Assembly: GCA_905221605.1 (NCBI GenBank)
Contig: CAJNDS010002389.1
Location: forward strand, 188,001 to 252,000
Reading direction: 5' to 3'
DNA: 64,000 bases
DNA from: Symbiodinium natans
Lineage: Eukaryota > Sar > Dinophyceae > Suessiales > Symbiodiniaceae
Part shown: in pieces, positions 1-12,257 of the stretch
Position numbering within the stretch: the stretch's first letter is position 1
Layout of the letters: each line of letters begins with the position of its first letter
Translations under genes and position numbers: made by a program
The notes under the pieces: generated by a model
The model's database searches: none
Told to the model about the DNA's origin: nothing
What the model saw: only the letters and a program-made list of their open reading frames with translations

Positions 1-150
1 CTGGTAGTGTTGGATTGCTTCTCAGCTCGCGACACGGAACTTGGCTTGTGGAGTTCACCGTGGAGCTTTCGGGATGATGGGGGGGCGGCATGGTTAGCCC
101 TACTTTCATGCTCTTGCTGTAGCTTTGCGTGCCCGGAGTCCCAAAGAAGC

Positions 151-204
151 CCTCCTGAGCCCTCCTGAGCCCTGCTTAGCCCTACTGAGCCCTCCTGAGC
201 CTAT
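151..204. repeat. CCCTCCTGAG minisatellite
   Basis: About five copies of a 10-mer. Confidence 0.85.
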
Positions 205-1500
205 GGAGGAATGCAGCTCGTCATGGTCGAGTTCGTCATGACGGGAACATGTGCTCGACTCTCAGCACAAGGTTCCCGAGTCACAGCGCCTGGCACAGCG
301 TGTGGCGCGGCGCGTGCCCTTGAAAATCCATAAGAGTCAGGCAGAGATTTGGGGATTTCGTAGCCAGCTAATGGAGCAGGAGGCAGGTGGGAAATTGTTT
401 GAAGTCCGAAGACGCTGAAAGTCCCTAACGCTTGCGCGCGCCGCCTCGGCAGCCGGGCTGGCCCAATGCGGGGTGCAGCGTGCACAACGGAGGGGTCCCA
501 GGGTGGGGTGCCGGGAAGGTTTTCAGGCAGGGTCAGAGGTGTTTAAGGGGGTCCCAAAAAAGAGGGGCTCCCATTTCCAGAGGGTGTGAAGCCTTTTTCG
601 CGCGTTTTTGTGGTCTATGTGGGAGGGCGTGGAGCCCCCGTGGCACGATTTCGGCTCCTCCAAGAACGGTTCGGGCAGGACCCACAGGGCGGGAAGGGGG
701 GGGTGTAGAGAAAGTTTTTGATATCTGGTCTTCTTGTTCTAGACGCCTCTCGGCTGGAAGTGGAAGCCGAGGGGAATTCCTGAAGCCCGAAGCCCAAGCC
801 CACCCAGTAGCCTCGGCGAGCTGCAGGCGATGCCCTTCAACATCGCAGGTGCCGGCTTTTGTCAGATCGTTCCAGAACTGAGCTCTAAGTTCCTTCAAGT
901 TCCTTCAAGTTCCTTTATTATGATGTCTTGCATCTTTCCAGCAGAGAGGCATGATGGGCACCGTCATCCTCGGCGTGCTGTCCGGCTTCAGATACCTCTT
1001 CCGGGCACCTTACAGGCCGAGAGTTTCGAGGGCTTTCGGGGGGCGAATGCCTTGAAGTCACCAGAAGACTCTAGTCGGCCCATCTATATCGTTCTGCACA
1101 TCGTACTCCGTAAAACTTGTCGAGACAAGTGAAGCAGCGAACGAGTTTGAAGGAAGCGTGGAGGGTGGCCTGATGCTTGGACGGCTTGAGAGCCTGCCAG
1201 CTCGGCTCAGCTCGGTACCAAACAAACGTCATTGTAAAGGCAAAGAAATAACCAACTTCCTGCAGACATGAAAGCAACGACAACGCAACAATGAGGGAGC
1301 ATTCCACACTGCTTGTATTCTTTAGAGGCTTGCAGACGCCTCGAACTTTTTGACTCTGGTGTATAGGAACTGTCAGAATGCAACCGTTGACATTTCGAGT
1401 CGACAAGCGCCCTCTGAAACTTGCTTGGCGCTTGGCTGTTTGTTGGCGCGAGGTCAATTCCAAGGTCAGGTGTTTGTTCTGGAATTCCCGATGGACTAAA
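205..1500. other. No supported gene
   Basis: Overlapping frames up to 149 codons on both strands, none with motifs or splice context. A TTCAAGTTCC triplet repeat lies at 886-913. Confidence 0.5.
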
Positions 1501-2278
1501 AGCTAGGCATGGGTGACGACTGAATACTGAAAAGCGAACCTGGCACAGAGGGTTTCTTGACTGCGCCACCTTGAACACGTGCCTGAAACAACGTAGATCT
1601 TCAAACAAGCTCGCGTGCTCGCAAAGCTCAATCTCTCCGTCAATCCGAAGCATCCTTCATCCGATTGCCAGGCTCTTCCGGGCATTTTGCCAACAGTGTA
1701 TGTCTGTCTTCGGCTCTCTCCTTTGCTGCCCCTGCCTCAGGTTCGTGGCTTCCATTGTGGGCTTTCGGACTTTAGGTATTGGGGCTGGGGGGTATGGAGA
1801 TCTGGATCCGCAAGCCTTAACAGGGATTCTATTGCATATCGAAGCGGAGCTGCTCCTCAGAGCGGCAGAGATTCTTCGGGTAAACCTAGGGTACCTCTGC
1901 CCCAGACGTTCGAGGTAAACCAGGCTTTCGGATCTCACTTGAGCTTCACAACAGGAAAAGACTGGTGGAAAGAACAAAGGTAACAGCAAGGAAGCGTGGT
2001 CAGCGTGCTTTGTTTTTGTTGGACAGGTGGCAAGCAAGGACGCGTTTCGGCGAATTGTCCACCGGGTCGTGTGACAGCGAGTGATGATGGCAATGGCTTG
2101 TTGGTGACACTTGGCAGGTTGAGACTACGAGGAAGAATGGTGGAGTGATGACTTGGTCGCAGCAGTAGGACTTGGTTGGGTGGTTAAGATTTGTGGTCGA
2201 CTTTGGATGATGCACTCGGAGCGATTGGAACGACTACCAGCTGCTGTTGAACAGGCCGCTGCATTGCCACCTCAACCG

Positions 2279-3085
2279 TCAAAGCCCAGTGCCTGTGACA
2301 TCGGCAGCACCTTCGTCCGCCGCAACTCCCAAGGCCGCCTTCGAAGGCGCTAGATGGCGCGATTGAGATTGAGACATCAGCCGAGGGCCACGAGCTCCCC
2401 AGTTTCCCCGCGCCAATGGGCACACGACCCCAGAGCATCCCGCCCGCCGAGCAGCCCTGGACTGCAATGTCCACAATTTCCTGTCCGAAAACGGCAGGAT
2501 GGCTCCCACATCGGGTAGCTGTAGGATTGGGATGGACGAACAAATTTTGTTTGTTTGTTTGATTGGTTGCTGGCTTGGTTGTTGTCGGTGGGGGTCTTGC
2601 AGGTTTGGGTTTAGATGCGCAGTGAAGACAGTCGCATAGTTTTTGGTGTGGCGTGACCCTGTAAGATGTGAGTGTTGCGAGTGAAGGTTGAAGATTTCGG
2701 AATAGTTGTTTCCATTCTTGAGAAGAAACGTGTTGAAGCATTGGGGTATTGGGTTCCTTTCAGGACCAGGGCCATCGCCTCGAAACATGTTGATCAGCAG
2801 CCTTCGCTTCACAGCCGTACCTTGGACTAGTGCTTGGGGAGCTGAAGTCGATGTTTGATAGCTCCCAGCAAACAAAAACCAGAGAGGGGTCTGAAGCTGA
2901 CATGCCCATGATGTCGGCCCTAGCAGAAAAGCCTGCGGGTATCCAAGTTGAGTTGAGTGCGGACCCTCGTTTTCACTTTTAAATCGGAATTGTACTTTTC
3001 GAAGCACGGAATCTTCGCAACCTGAGATCCCGAGAGTGTCCTGCAGCCTCCAACCCCCCAAACAGTGCGTGGCCAGTCTGCCCAT
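2279..3085 (-). CDS. Long unrecognised frame (268 aa)
   Basis: Second-longest frame in the window and longer than chance readily gives. No motif is visible: a Gln/Asn-rich middle (QQPSQQPIKQTNK) reflects a GTTTG repeat at 2545-2565. No splice or UTR signals support it; an overlapping 185-codon frame on the same strand weakens the case. Confidence 0.25.
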   Translation of the reverse strand: MGRLATHCLGGWRLQDTLGISGCEDSVLRKVQFRFKSENEGPHSTQLGYPQAFLLGPTSWACQLQTPLWFLFAGSYQTSTSAPQALVQGTAVKRRLLINMFRGDGPGPERNPIPQCFNTFLLKNGNNYSEIFNLHSQHSHLTGSRHTKNYATVFTAHLNPNLQDPHRQQPSQQPIKQTNKICSSIPILQLPDVGAILPFSDRKLWTLQSRAARRAGCSGVVCPLARGNWGARGPRLMSQSQSRHLAPSKAALGVAADEGAADVTGTGL

Positions 3086-3099
3086 TTGGGCAAGCGAGG

Positions 3100-4415
3100 C
3101 TCATTTTCTTGGGTATCTTTCATAGCACCCGGAAATCAATGACTGCTAGATTGGACATCAACAGCCCTGAATCACGGAAGCCCGAAGCCTTAGAGCATTC
3201 AGCCTTACTGCCAAAGCCCAACACGCTCATCTCTTGACTTCCTGGTAGCACAGCGCACGAAGGTTTGGTTTTGTTTTCCCTGTCCTGAGGTGGGTGGGCT
3301 GAGCCAAAGGCTGGATCGCTCTCGCCCGCCTTCCTGAAATCTAGTCCCAAACCCTAAGGCGAAGGGGTTTTGGCTTTACTGTGCCAAAGAGTGTGTCAAC
3401 ACGAAGGGACTGCAGTAAGTGGGGCTGGTCAGGGTTCGGCGTGTGGCCCTGAAAGTGTGACATCTTGTCCTGTGATCCTTGTATCGGATGAGGTTTAGGG
3501 CAAACGTGTGACATTGGCGCGCGATTCGGGGTCATATGAACTGGTACCACATGTGCTCACCTGGTAGTGTGCAAGACCTTGAACGGGTTTTTGAGTTCAG
3601 GTTTCAGGTCCTCGGCGTTTGATTGCCTCAATGGCTTCAGGCGGTGCCGCCACTTTCCCAGCTCTGCCCCGACCAACTCCTTGAGGAGGCAGCAGCTGTG
3701 CTCTAGAATTTTAAGCGAAGGTGCCGCCATGCAGAAGCTACTCGTAGTTGCGGTTCAAGAGTCCATGGTTCAAAATGCGGTTCTATGCATTCCGCAAACT
3801 GGCCGATTAAGGAACTGGAGACGGGAATGAACATTCAGGCATCTTTCTGGTTTTAGGAGCCCTAGCAACTGCCCAGTTGAGGACCTTCCGCTAGTCTGGA
3901 CGGATGGGTTGAGATGTAACCTCTGCGTGTAGGGTCAGCAATCTGCGTGTAGGGTCAGCAAGGCAGACAGGAGTTTTATTATCGCACGAGGGCGTTGTAA
4001 TTCACCCGCTAGAACTTGAGCATCGGGCATGTACACAGTGGCTGTGATGCACGGCCGTAAGTCGGCATTTTTTCTCTCCCACTCAGTAAGAAGGCTTGCT
4101 TTTAACGAAGCAGCCCAAAAACCTTGCAATCTCCCGCTGTTGAGCTTCCTCGGAGAGAGAGCATAATTGCAAAGTGCGCTCAAACTGCAACTGCTGGAGG
4201 GCGGTGCCTTCGTACTTGGGAAGCGTTCTACCTTCTTTGACAGATGTGCCTGCTTGAAGACACTGCAGGGTCAATGTCCTTCACATAAAATTGACAACTG
4301 TCCTTTAAAGTGTCAAGGTTTCGGAACCATGGTTTGTATCAGGCTGAGTTCTCATGTTTAGGGCGGGTGGAGGACCTCTGTGGTTCAAGGCTCTCAGCTT
4401 TCAGCCAAAGAAAGC

Positions 4416-4452
<37 letters not shown>

Positions 4453-5900
4453 GGGGCGCATGTTGAAGTCCGAAGTTGGAACCCTGGCATAGGTGGTCAG
4501 CTACTTGCCGATCGAGTCGTTGTCCTCAGTGAGCCAAGGCCTCAGTTTCAGTCCCTTCAAGAACTTTTGGGGTGAAGGCCATGGGATGGCGCTGTCGGCC
4601 CTCGACCGCCAAGTACTGGTTGGTGGGCTTCTTCATGGGTTGACGACTTGCTAAAGCCCTACTTCTGACCCTCCTCATTGTCTAGTGGGACAGAGTCTTG
4701 TTTTCACGCATTCTTGGAAAAGCGAAACTCAGCTCAGAGAGTCAGCTCAAGTTTTGGACATGACTTCCAGCTATACTGCCCCATCAGCAAGTTTAGCATT
4801 GTACCTCGGTAGTTAATTTTCGAAGTAGTCAGCATTGAACTGATAACATGAACTGATCGACGCCGTTTGCGTGTTTTCGATGCCAGTCATGAGAACTACC
4901 GACCTCCCTTTGGTTGAAGCATGTTGACGTCTGAGTTGCAGTGTTATACAACACTGCAACGCCGCACCTTCAGTGAGTTTCTTTTTGGGATTTCCTGTAG
5001 CACTGTGCACTCCACCCCTTATTCAAAGCGACAGAACCCCCAGAAAAAACCCAGCTCTGACGTTCGGTGCATTCCAGGCTGCACTTCAAGGCCGATGGGG
5101 AGCGGGACTAGATCTGGGCAAGGGTGAAAACAGGATTTCCTGCTGTTCAGTTTAAGGATCGGAAAGAACATCAGTTGAGGGAGGCTGAGGGGGAATGATG
5201 CCACAGGCATTTAGGGTATGGGTAGTTTGTGGGGTCACAGGTCGGATTAGAATGAGGAGCGTCTCTTTTGCGAGACCAAGGTTTAGGGTCATGGCTTGCT
5301 GAACAGTTTGGAGTTTTGGATAGTGTTGACGAGCAAGCGATCTTCACCGTACGGGGGTAAACTAAATGACAGGCAAATGCTGACGAAAACTAACCGGGGT
5401 AAGTAGCTGATCACAGAGAGGAGTAGCCATGCCAGCTCAGATAGCTGCGGAAGAGATTTTGTTTGAGGAACACCTGTTCGGCTTTACTCAGGAGCTTGAG
5501 AGGCTGAGCATATTATCACCGCAGTTTAGCATGGATTCGATAGCTTAGTCAGAACGCTGCTTTCACCTGGATGACCTTCGCAAATAAGCCCCTGCGCAGC
5601 TTGCAGCTGCTTTATCGCAGCTTTTCTCGTGGTGCGTAGCTGAAGAGCTGAGGATTCCCCTCGGAATAAGAGCAAATTTTTCCTCAGACTTATAGCGAAC
5701 GTGTTTCTCGGCTGTCAGGAAGGGAAGTCCCGTGAAGGCTATGTGCAGTGTGTGTGTGGGGTAGCAGGCCATCGCAGCAAACCAACGTCTCGTCTGTTCA
5801 GGAAGATGCAGGACCTAGCGCACAGTGACAGCGTCGTTCCGACGCTCTTGGACAAGGCCTGTGGCCTGTCATACTTCTGTGGACTTCGTGAGATGTAACC
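3100..5900. other. No supported gene
   Basis: Only short shadow frames; a poly-G tract at 4420 and a duplicated TGCGTGTAGGGTCAGCAA near 3925-3960. Confidence 0.5.
4420..4451. repeat. 32-bp poly-G
   Basis: Uninterrupted G run; true length is hard to sequence. Confidence 0.95.
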
Positions 5901-5916
5901 ATGCATTCTTGTCAAC

Positions 5917-6147
5917 ATGCGTTTGGATATGGGTAGAACCCCGTTTGACCAGATGCCCGATACCCAAACCCTGCTGCAGTCGTTAGCCCCATTTGGCCCC
6001 GCATCTTTAAATCCTGCAGCCGGAGACCCAAACCGCAAGATCTACGTCACCTCAGAAAAGCGTGCCAAGGTCGACAGACTAAGTGCGAGTCCCAGAGCCG
6101 TTCCTCCAGCGGCTATGCTTGGGGTGCAATGTGCAGATTCTTCGTGA
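5917..6147 (+). CDS. Unrecognised ATG frame (76 aa)
   Basis: MRLDMGRTPFDQMPDTQTLL...NRKIYVTSEKRAKVDRLSAS. Hydrophilic and coding-like, but of a length that chance allows. Confidence 0.25.
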   Translation: MRLDMGRTPFDQMPDTQTLLQSLAPFGPASLNPAAGDPNRKIYVTSEKRAKVDRLSASPRAVPPAAMLGVQCADSS

Positions 6148-6690
6148 AGGACTGCACAGCCCACATCTGCCACCCTTGAAGCCTGCTCGGCACAACACCA
6201 ACCCAAAAACTCCGAAACCGTGCAGTTCACAGAAGCCAAGAACCGCACACAGCACCCGCAATTCGGCTGAGACCTACAGAAGCGGTGGCAGCTGCACCTG
6301 GAGAGATTCGAGGAGGCTTTGTCCTTCTGTTGTTGTCGGGCTATGCTCTTAGCAGGAAGGATCTCAGGACGTCTGGGTCCCCTAGGGCCCCGGCTGTTTG
6401 GAGGGTTTCTAACCCTTGGTTTGTGTAGGGTATGCCAGGGGTATGTCCGGGGTACCCTGTCCAAACCCCAAGCTTCGACCCTTAGCCCTAGCGTTCAAAA
6501 GAGCTTAAAGCCAAAAGCCTATGGTGCTCTTGGAGTTTGCGCGCGGAACTTTGCACCAACGGCAAACTTCGAGTGTTGGTTTTGGGAGAAGAAGGCAATC
6601 ATGGTTCCTTCGGAGTAGGGTCTCCTTGGGCCTAAACCCTCTGGGCCCCCCTCCTCCTTCTGGGGCCTCCGAAATTCCTGAGTCTTGCAG

Positions 6691-6885
6691 GCCTCCGTGG
6701 TGTCCGAGTCGAGTGAAAGCGTGGACACCTCACAGGCCCTGCGTTGTCCTAAATGTTTCGATTGGGGCTCTTCGGTTTTTAGACGGAGTGCGTGGGAGAA
6801 CCTCTATGTACCAGCTGGCGCATGGCCTAGCTTCTTTGAGAGGAAAGAAAGTCACTGCAGATCTCTGAATTGCCAGAATCGTCAG
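6691..6885 (+). CDS. Cys-rich exon-like segment, unknown function
   Basis: Exactly 65 codons between a GTCTTGCAG acceptor and a CAG|GTGGTT donor (phase 0 both sides). Reads ASVVSESSESVDTSQALRCP then KCFDWGSS...CRSLNCQNRQ; the CPKC and CRSLNC motifs could bind zinc. Not recognised. Confidence 0.4.
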
Positions 6886-7065
6886 GTGGTTGCAAACCAT
6901 TGTCTCAGCCCGTTCGCGAAAAGCTTGCTGGCTTGCCTTTCTATTTTTTGAAATATGTATGTGGTTTGAGTTTAAACCAATTGCAACAAACCCTTAGATT
7001 AGATTCCTTCAACTGGAAACAAAGGCCTGGAGAATATCCTTGGAGTGCCCCATTGGTTATAGGCT

Positions 7066-7255
7066 GTTGTTGTAGTTGTCGTCGTTATCTTCGTTGTCGT
7101 CGTTGTTGTCGTAGTTGTCGTGGAAGTGGTGGTGGTGGTGGTGGTGGTGGTGGTGGTGGTGGTCGTCGTCGTCGTCGTGGTCGTCGTCGTCGTCATTGTC
7201 GTCGTTGTTGTCCTTGTTGTCATTGCCTTCGTCGTTGTCGTCGTTCTTGTAGAAG
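7066..7255. repeat. GTT/GTC/GTG trinucleotide microsatellite
   Basis: Compound triplet array; the poly-Val and poly-Thr frames over it are artefacts of the repeat. Confidence 0.95.
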
Positions 7256-8040
7256 AATTTGCATTCTCGAAACTAACGTCTTCGTCCAGTACAGACGATA
7301 GCAAACCGATGGCAGAATTTGTTTCCAAAAAATCGCAAATTTCCAAAGCGGAGGGTTGTGCTGGTGCGCTTTTCTGCCAGTTTTCCTCCCACAGTGCCTT
7401 CTTTTACCGCACCAAAACAAAATCACCAAAATCACGAATTTCTTGGGAAGCCTGCTATATATTGGGCACTCTGATTGGAGAGTCCCCCACTTGTCTTCGT
7501 TTGTTTTTGTTTTGGTTTTTGGTTCTGCGGAGACACTTTCCAATTTTGCGGAAAGGTCTCCGCAGAACACAAAAACAACAAATCAGGGACTCTTCAAGCA
7601 GACTGTCCAAATGACAAGTGCTTAGTTTCTTTTTTGTTCTTGTTTTGCGTGACGCCTTTCGCAGATGAAGGACAGCTTGTAGGATAGTGCAGCACGCACT
7701 TTACTTTAGGCCAGGCATGCGGCTCACGCTAATGGGGCAGTCTGGCTGGCGTGGCACATTGTTTGTTGCAGTTCATTCTAGCTACTTCTCTCCAGTACTC
7801 TTGACACACATCACGGTATCCTGTTGTTTGCCGCGGAATTTACACAAATCCGTCCTCTTATCTTGTATCGTTATGTTGTATCTTATGGATCCATGTAAAC
7901 AACACTGAATGAGGTAAGGTTTTATACACAGACGCGATAGACATTGTTTGGGAATGTTATTGGCAAAATAACTTGAGTCAGGGAGATCTTGGAATCAAAG
8001 AGCACAGTGTGAATCCTGCCAAGATCCAGTCTGCAATGCG
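7256..8040. other. No supported gene
   Basis: Frames of up to 164 codons that start inside the triplet repeat; nothing else seen. Confidence 0.5.
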
Positions 8041-8047
8041 AACCATT

Positions 8048-8172
8048 TCGAACCCCCCCCGTCCCCCCCCCCCCCCCCCCCCCCCCTTCCCCCCCCCCCC
8101 GTCGCCCCCCCCCCGTTCCCCTATGTTTCCCCCCCCCGTTCCCCACCCCGTTCCCCCCCCCCACCCCCCCAT
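8048..8172. repeat. C-rich tract
   Basis: Poly-C runs broken by GT or TT; about 125 bp. Confidence 0.95.
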
Positions 8173-8458
8173 GGGAGCTTAACGAAAATCTAAGTGGGTT
8201 TCTTGTTGTATTCATGTTGGTTGAACTACGCTCCTCATACCTAGATTGATCTATCAACATCTCCAAAATCCGTTTGGACGGCCATTATTGTACAGGAATA
8301 CAAAATAAAGCAGGCCTGCCTTTCTGTTCTGGATAAGGAACGAAAAGGCTGCTGTTGGTTGAGAAAGCCATCGGCTTTTTTAGGAAGCAACAAGAGAGCC
8401 TCTGTCTCTGTCGAGAAGTATACGGCAATGTTCTCAACTGCAAACCCAATAGGAAAGA

Positions 8459-8503
8459 CCCTAAACCCTAAACCCTAAACCCTAAACCCTAAACCCTAAA
8501 CCC
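8459..8503 (-). repeat. Interstitial telomere array
   Basis: Six perfect CCCTAAA units. Confidence 0.9.
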
Positions 8504-8794
8504 ATATTTGGACTTGAAGCTGAACCCAAGCCAAGAAGAAGTGCTCCCAAAAAAGAGAATGATCTAAGCTGCCTTTTGTGATGCGAATCATGTTCGCCAT
8601 AAGATCTCTTCTGGGCAAGCCATAACTCAACAACGGTTACTTGCATGTTTTTGGTGTGATTTCTGGCTAACATTGCACTGAAAAAAGCAGCATCGGCATC
8701 GATCGCTTCCTCATGAAATGGGATTGCATTGAGGAATGACGAAGGCATCCTGTTCACCCCTTAAAGTCGCTCTACCCTCTCACTTAGCAGCTGG

Positions 8795-9085
8795 CCAGGT
8801 TTCCAAAATTCCGGCTCTCCGGGCTCTAAGGACTCTAAGTTTCCAAACTTCCCAGATTTCCACTCTCGAAGTTTCCAGGTTGCAGATTGCTGGGTTTCGC
8901 CCGCTAAGCTTCCAGGTTCCAGATTTCCAAATTCAACCATTTATCTTTCTAGATTCCAGAGGCTGGAGATCTGAAAATCTGGAAAGTTTTAGGCTGGAAA
9001 TCTGGAAGTCTGGAAATCTAGAAAAACACAGCCTGGAATATCGCGAAATCTGGAAAGTGAAAGGCCCAAACCCTGGAAGCCTATA
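8795..9085. repeat. Inverted minisatellite of TTTCCAG/CTGGAAA units
   Basis: The first half repeats (C)TTTCCAGATTTCC-like units, the second half their reverse complement (GGAAATCTGGAAA), giving a large imperfect hairpin. Confidence 0.6.
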
Positions 9086-10000
9086 AAGTGGCAGGGTGGA
9101 GACTACGACAAATCCATTGGGGTGGGGGAAGCGGTGGGGGCTTCTAAGCTGTCACGCGATGCATAGGTTTAGGGCTTAAGGCTTGGGGTTTAGGGCTTAC
9201 GCAATCATATATTCACATTGTGTATGTATTATATGTACGCGGATGCTGCTTCTTTTTTTGCTGGAGTTCTATGAATGTTAGTAGCATACGTGTTTAAGAT
9301 TTCGAAATTAGGAGAAGCCTTTGTAAATATCATGGTTTGTTTTTATTTGTGTGTATGTGCGCCACATTTTTGAAATGCATTCTTTCGTGAGAATGCTAGA
9401 CCTGAAATTCCAGCAAAGTCGACTTGTTGGAGTCACCGGTTAAAGATGCTGATGTGTGTTCGCATTGTGTGTGTTTGTGTGTGTGTGTGTGTGTGTTAAT
9501 CTCAGAGGACGTAGAACACCAGTCATCTGGGTACGAACGAAGAAGCTTCGAGATGAGAAAGGCAACATAGCAAAGAGCACATGACCTCAAGCATGCCAAA
9601 CGCTTTTCGGCAGGAAGCCGAGGCGAATACCTTAAAGGGACCCCGCAAAAAGGGTGCGACAATTGTTATCTTCGTTTTCTTCATTTTGCTTTTTGCAAAC
9701 CCCGGACTCAAAGACCTTGAAACGTTTCCAGACCCCCCTCCCAAACTTATTGGCCCTCCAACATCCAACTGACCTGGCCGTCAAGACCCTCAATCTACAG
9801 GCCCCTCAGCCGAATCCAAATCCCTAGAGCCCTGCGGCGATTGCAGGCGTCTGTGAGGACGTCAACTTCGGTCGAGACCCTGGAGCAGAAGGCCCATCGC
9901 TAGAGGTTCACTTGCCTCGGAATAACTCGCAAGTTGAGGACTTTCGTGGTTCTGGGTGTGTTTATGAGGTTTGAGAAAGTGTCGGGTCCAGGCTGTTTAG
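9086..10000. other. No supported gene
   Basis: AT-richer stretch with a (GT)n at 9465-9496 and no coding-like frame. Confidence 0.5.
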
Positions 10001-10004
10001 GCTT

Positions 10005-10424
10005 TTGGGTTCACAGGTTCAATGGGCTTTGCGTGCCAAGTGTCAGCTGGGGGACGTGCAACACTCAGGGCGAGGAGCTAAGACATCCGTAAGCCCCCGA
10101 TCCCATGAGACCACAGACAAGAAGCCTTTTTGCAGACCATTAAGCCTTTCACCCAAAGACCAGGCGGTCCGCGGCAGGGCAGTTATCCATGAACTCCACC
10201 GCTTCGTTTGCCGCCAGATGCGCAGGAGATGGGTTGGCTTTGGTTACGAGCGGCCCCCCAAATTACTGAGGGGTGCAGGCCTTCCCTTGGTCATGGGTCG
10301 ATTCTTTCAGCTTGTCACTGCCACTGGGTCTCTCATGGCATGGCTGTCAATGTGCATTTTGGGTTCAACGGCGCTGCACGCGTTGAAGGTCAGGGGTTGG
10401 GACACGGACTCGGCGGAGTCTTGA
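10005..10424 (+). CDS. Unrecognised frame (139 aa)
   Basis: VIHELHRFVCRQMRRRWVGF and GRFFQLVTATGSLMAWLSM are the better parts. Starts with TTG. Chance length. Confidence 0.2.
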   Translation: MGSQVQWALRAKCQLGDVQHSGRGAKTSVSPRSHETTDKKPFCRPLSLSPKDQAVRGRAVIHELHRFVCRQMRRRWVGFGYERPPKLLRGAGLPLVMGRFFQLVTATGSLMAWLSMCILGSTALHALKVRGWDTDSAES

Positions 10425-10857
10425 AGCAACGCCTGATCTGATCTGCTTGCGCACCGGTCGCCAGCCCACACTCTGTTCTGTGTCGGTCGTTGCCGACATG
10501 TAGCAGCAGCGCTTTCGTGAGGACTTTTGAATGTGCGGCTCCTTAGGAGTATTAAGAGTTCATGGAGCCCAATTATTGTCGAACCATGGCACTCCAGGCC
10601 AGGACAAGATGCCTTTTCAATGGGCGGAAGAAACGCCGAGAGATTTCTGGGACTAAGCCGACCACATGCTCGCCCACATGCTGCCAACTTCAAAAAAGAT
10701 AACCCCCCCCCCCCCCACTTTCGCAGCTTTTCGTTTGAGCAATTTAGAAGACATGAAAGAGTGGGGGGCCTTCCAGTCGGCCTGTTTTCAGCAAGCACCT
10801 GGGGCTCGCCAAGAGGGCCTTTGGGGGGTCAGCCCCTTACAGGGCCGCAAGGATTGA

Positions 10858-11194
10858 AATGCTGGCCACAAGAATCCCATCGATGTTGACGATTCTCCTG
10901 TGCGGATTCCGGTGGATAAGATCAGTCCGATAAGCATGGTGAAGAAGTCCAAGGCGACACCTGCCTTGCGAAGCTCATGAAAAAGCTGTTCGGATGTCGC
11001 CTATGCTCAGTCCTTCCGACACTCAGCCTCAGCATTTCCACGTTGCTTCAATAGGTCTAGCCGGAAGACTGAGATGCAACTTTTGCATGCGAACTGTTCC
11101 AAAAGGCCTCGGCCAACATCATCGCAGTCATCTCCAATTCTTCGAGTTGGCATGTCAGTCATGTAGCACAGTCAGAATCTTGGAAGTCCTTTGA
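10858..11194 (+). CDS. Exon-like segments with a possible zinc-binding motif
   Basis: Segment 10858-10979 reads NPIDVDDSPVRIPVDKISPI and KKSKATPALRSS, then TGA. Segment 10994-11194 reads HFHVASIGLAGRLRCNFCM and continues KGLGQHHRSH; the C-x2-C...H-x3-H spacing resembles a C2H2-type zinc site, followed by CQSC. Probably upstream of the 11255 model on the same strand. Joins are not determined. Confidence 0.35.
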
Positions 11195-11254
11195 GAGGGT
11201 TGGCAGGGCGTTCTTGTCAGAATCGGTGTATGATCCCTCTTTATGTCCTTGCAG

Positions 11255-11707
11255 GCCTCCGGGAATCCTGGGCATCATGCCAGCTGCATGGGCGTTGCAG
11301 GAGCGCCGAGAAGGAGCACGCGCATGAGCTGCAGGAGCAATGGAATGCGGGATGCTCAGAGTGGGGGGCGGGGGGGTCCGAGTTTGTTTGGCGTTTAAAG
11401 GTCTGGTTCTTGGCGATCGTTCGGGCCAGTAATAACGGTCTGGGATGGCTAGGATGTGTGAATTGAAATCATCCGATGGCCTCTTTCGACAAGCTAGGAA
11501 CCAGTCGAGCCTTGATCAGCACAAGAGCACTACCGAGGTGATTTCAGACTTCATTCGCTACGTCATGCTCGTGGCACGGGGCAGAGCTTGCCTTCGAACT
11601 GAGGGTCGGTTTAGGGTTTAGGGTTTAGGGTTTAGGGTTTAGGATTTAGGGTTCAAGTTGCATCTCCATCCCTTGGGTCAGAAGCTCCGAGTGCCCAAAC
11701 AATCTGA
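11255..11707 (+). CDS. Three-exon gene model, unknown function
   Basis: Exon 11255-11400 follows TCCTTGCAG and reads SAEKEHAHELQEQWNAG...EFVWRLK, ending at GTCTGG. Exon 11505-11604 follows AACCAG and reads SSLDQHKSTTEVISDFIRY and VARGRACLRTE. Exon 11682-11707 ends EAPSAQTI then TGA. Both joins keep phase (0 and 1). The second intron (11605-11681) contains a TTTAGGG array. The first exon looks coiled-coil-like. No family is recognised. The minus strand has a 160-codon frame over 11678-12160 that I treat as less likely. Confidence 0.4.
11609..11654 (+). repeat. Interstitial telomere array inside an intron model
   Basis: Six TTTAGGG units, one TTTAGGA, one TTCAAG end; within intron 11605-11681. 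Confidence 0.85.
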
Positions 11708-12189
11708 AACCCCCGGCCCCCACTCCATCATAGCAGAGAGTGCCTCCAAGGTGTCAGAGAAACAGCTGCTGCAAACAGGGGAGTTTCTTGATGGTTGAAT
11801 AGTAAATGGGAAATCGTGGCAGTTCAGTGAGGTCACTTCTTCAAGACCCTGCGAAATGCAGAGTCGAGAGTTTCCCTGCTTAGGTACTTGATGTTTTTCG
11901 GTGGTTTGGGCCTTGAATGGGTATGAGGTGCATCGAGCTCCATGCAGGCTGAAATTCCACCACTCCTTGCGATTTTTTCTTCCATAATTTAACTGCATGG
12001 TGTTTCGGGCCCTTCTCCTTACAGCGACATTTATTTGGAGTTGGGGTCTCTGGGAAAGTGTGCGTGCTCTAGCAGCCCTAAAAGCTGCACGCTCTATGCG
12101 AAGCCACGAGATGCTAAGCAGCGTAAAAGCATCACTTCCTTCGACGCGAATACGCCCCAAACCTAATCTCTAAAACCTACGAACACCTT

Positions 12190-12213
12190 AAGCGAGAGAG
12201 AGAGAGAGAGAGC
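12190..12213. repeat. (GA)n microsatellite
   Basis: Eleven GA units. Confidence 0.9.
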
Positions 12214-12257
12214 CCAGATTGGCTGGTTCTGGTTCTCGGCAGAGGCCCGGCCCCTGT

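Noticed and set aside
6999-7614. Poly-Val and poly-Thr frames over the GTT microsatellite
   Set aside because: Low-complexity translation of a triplet repeat with no unique coding sequence around it.
11678-12160. 160-codon minus-strand frame
   Set aside because: About this length is expected by chance several times in 64 kb at 50% GC, and it conflicts with the spliced + strand model ending at 11707.
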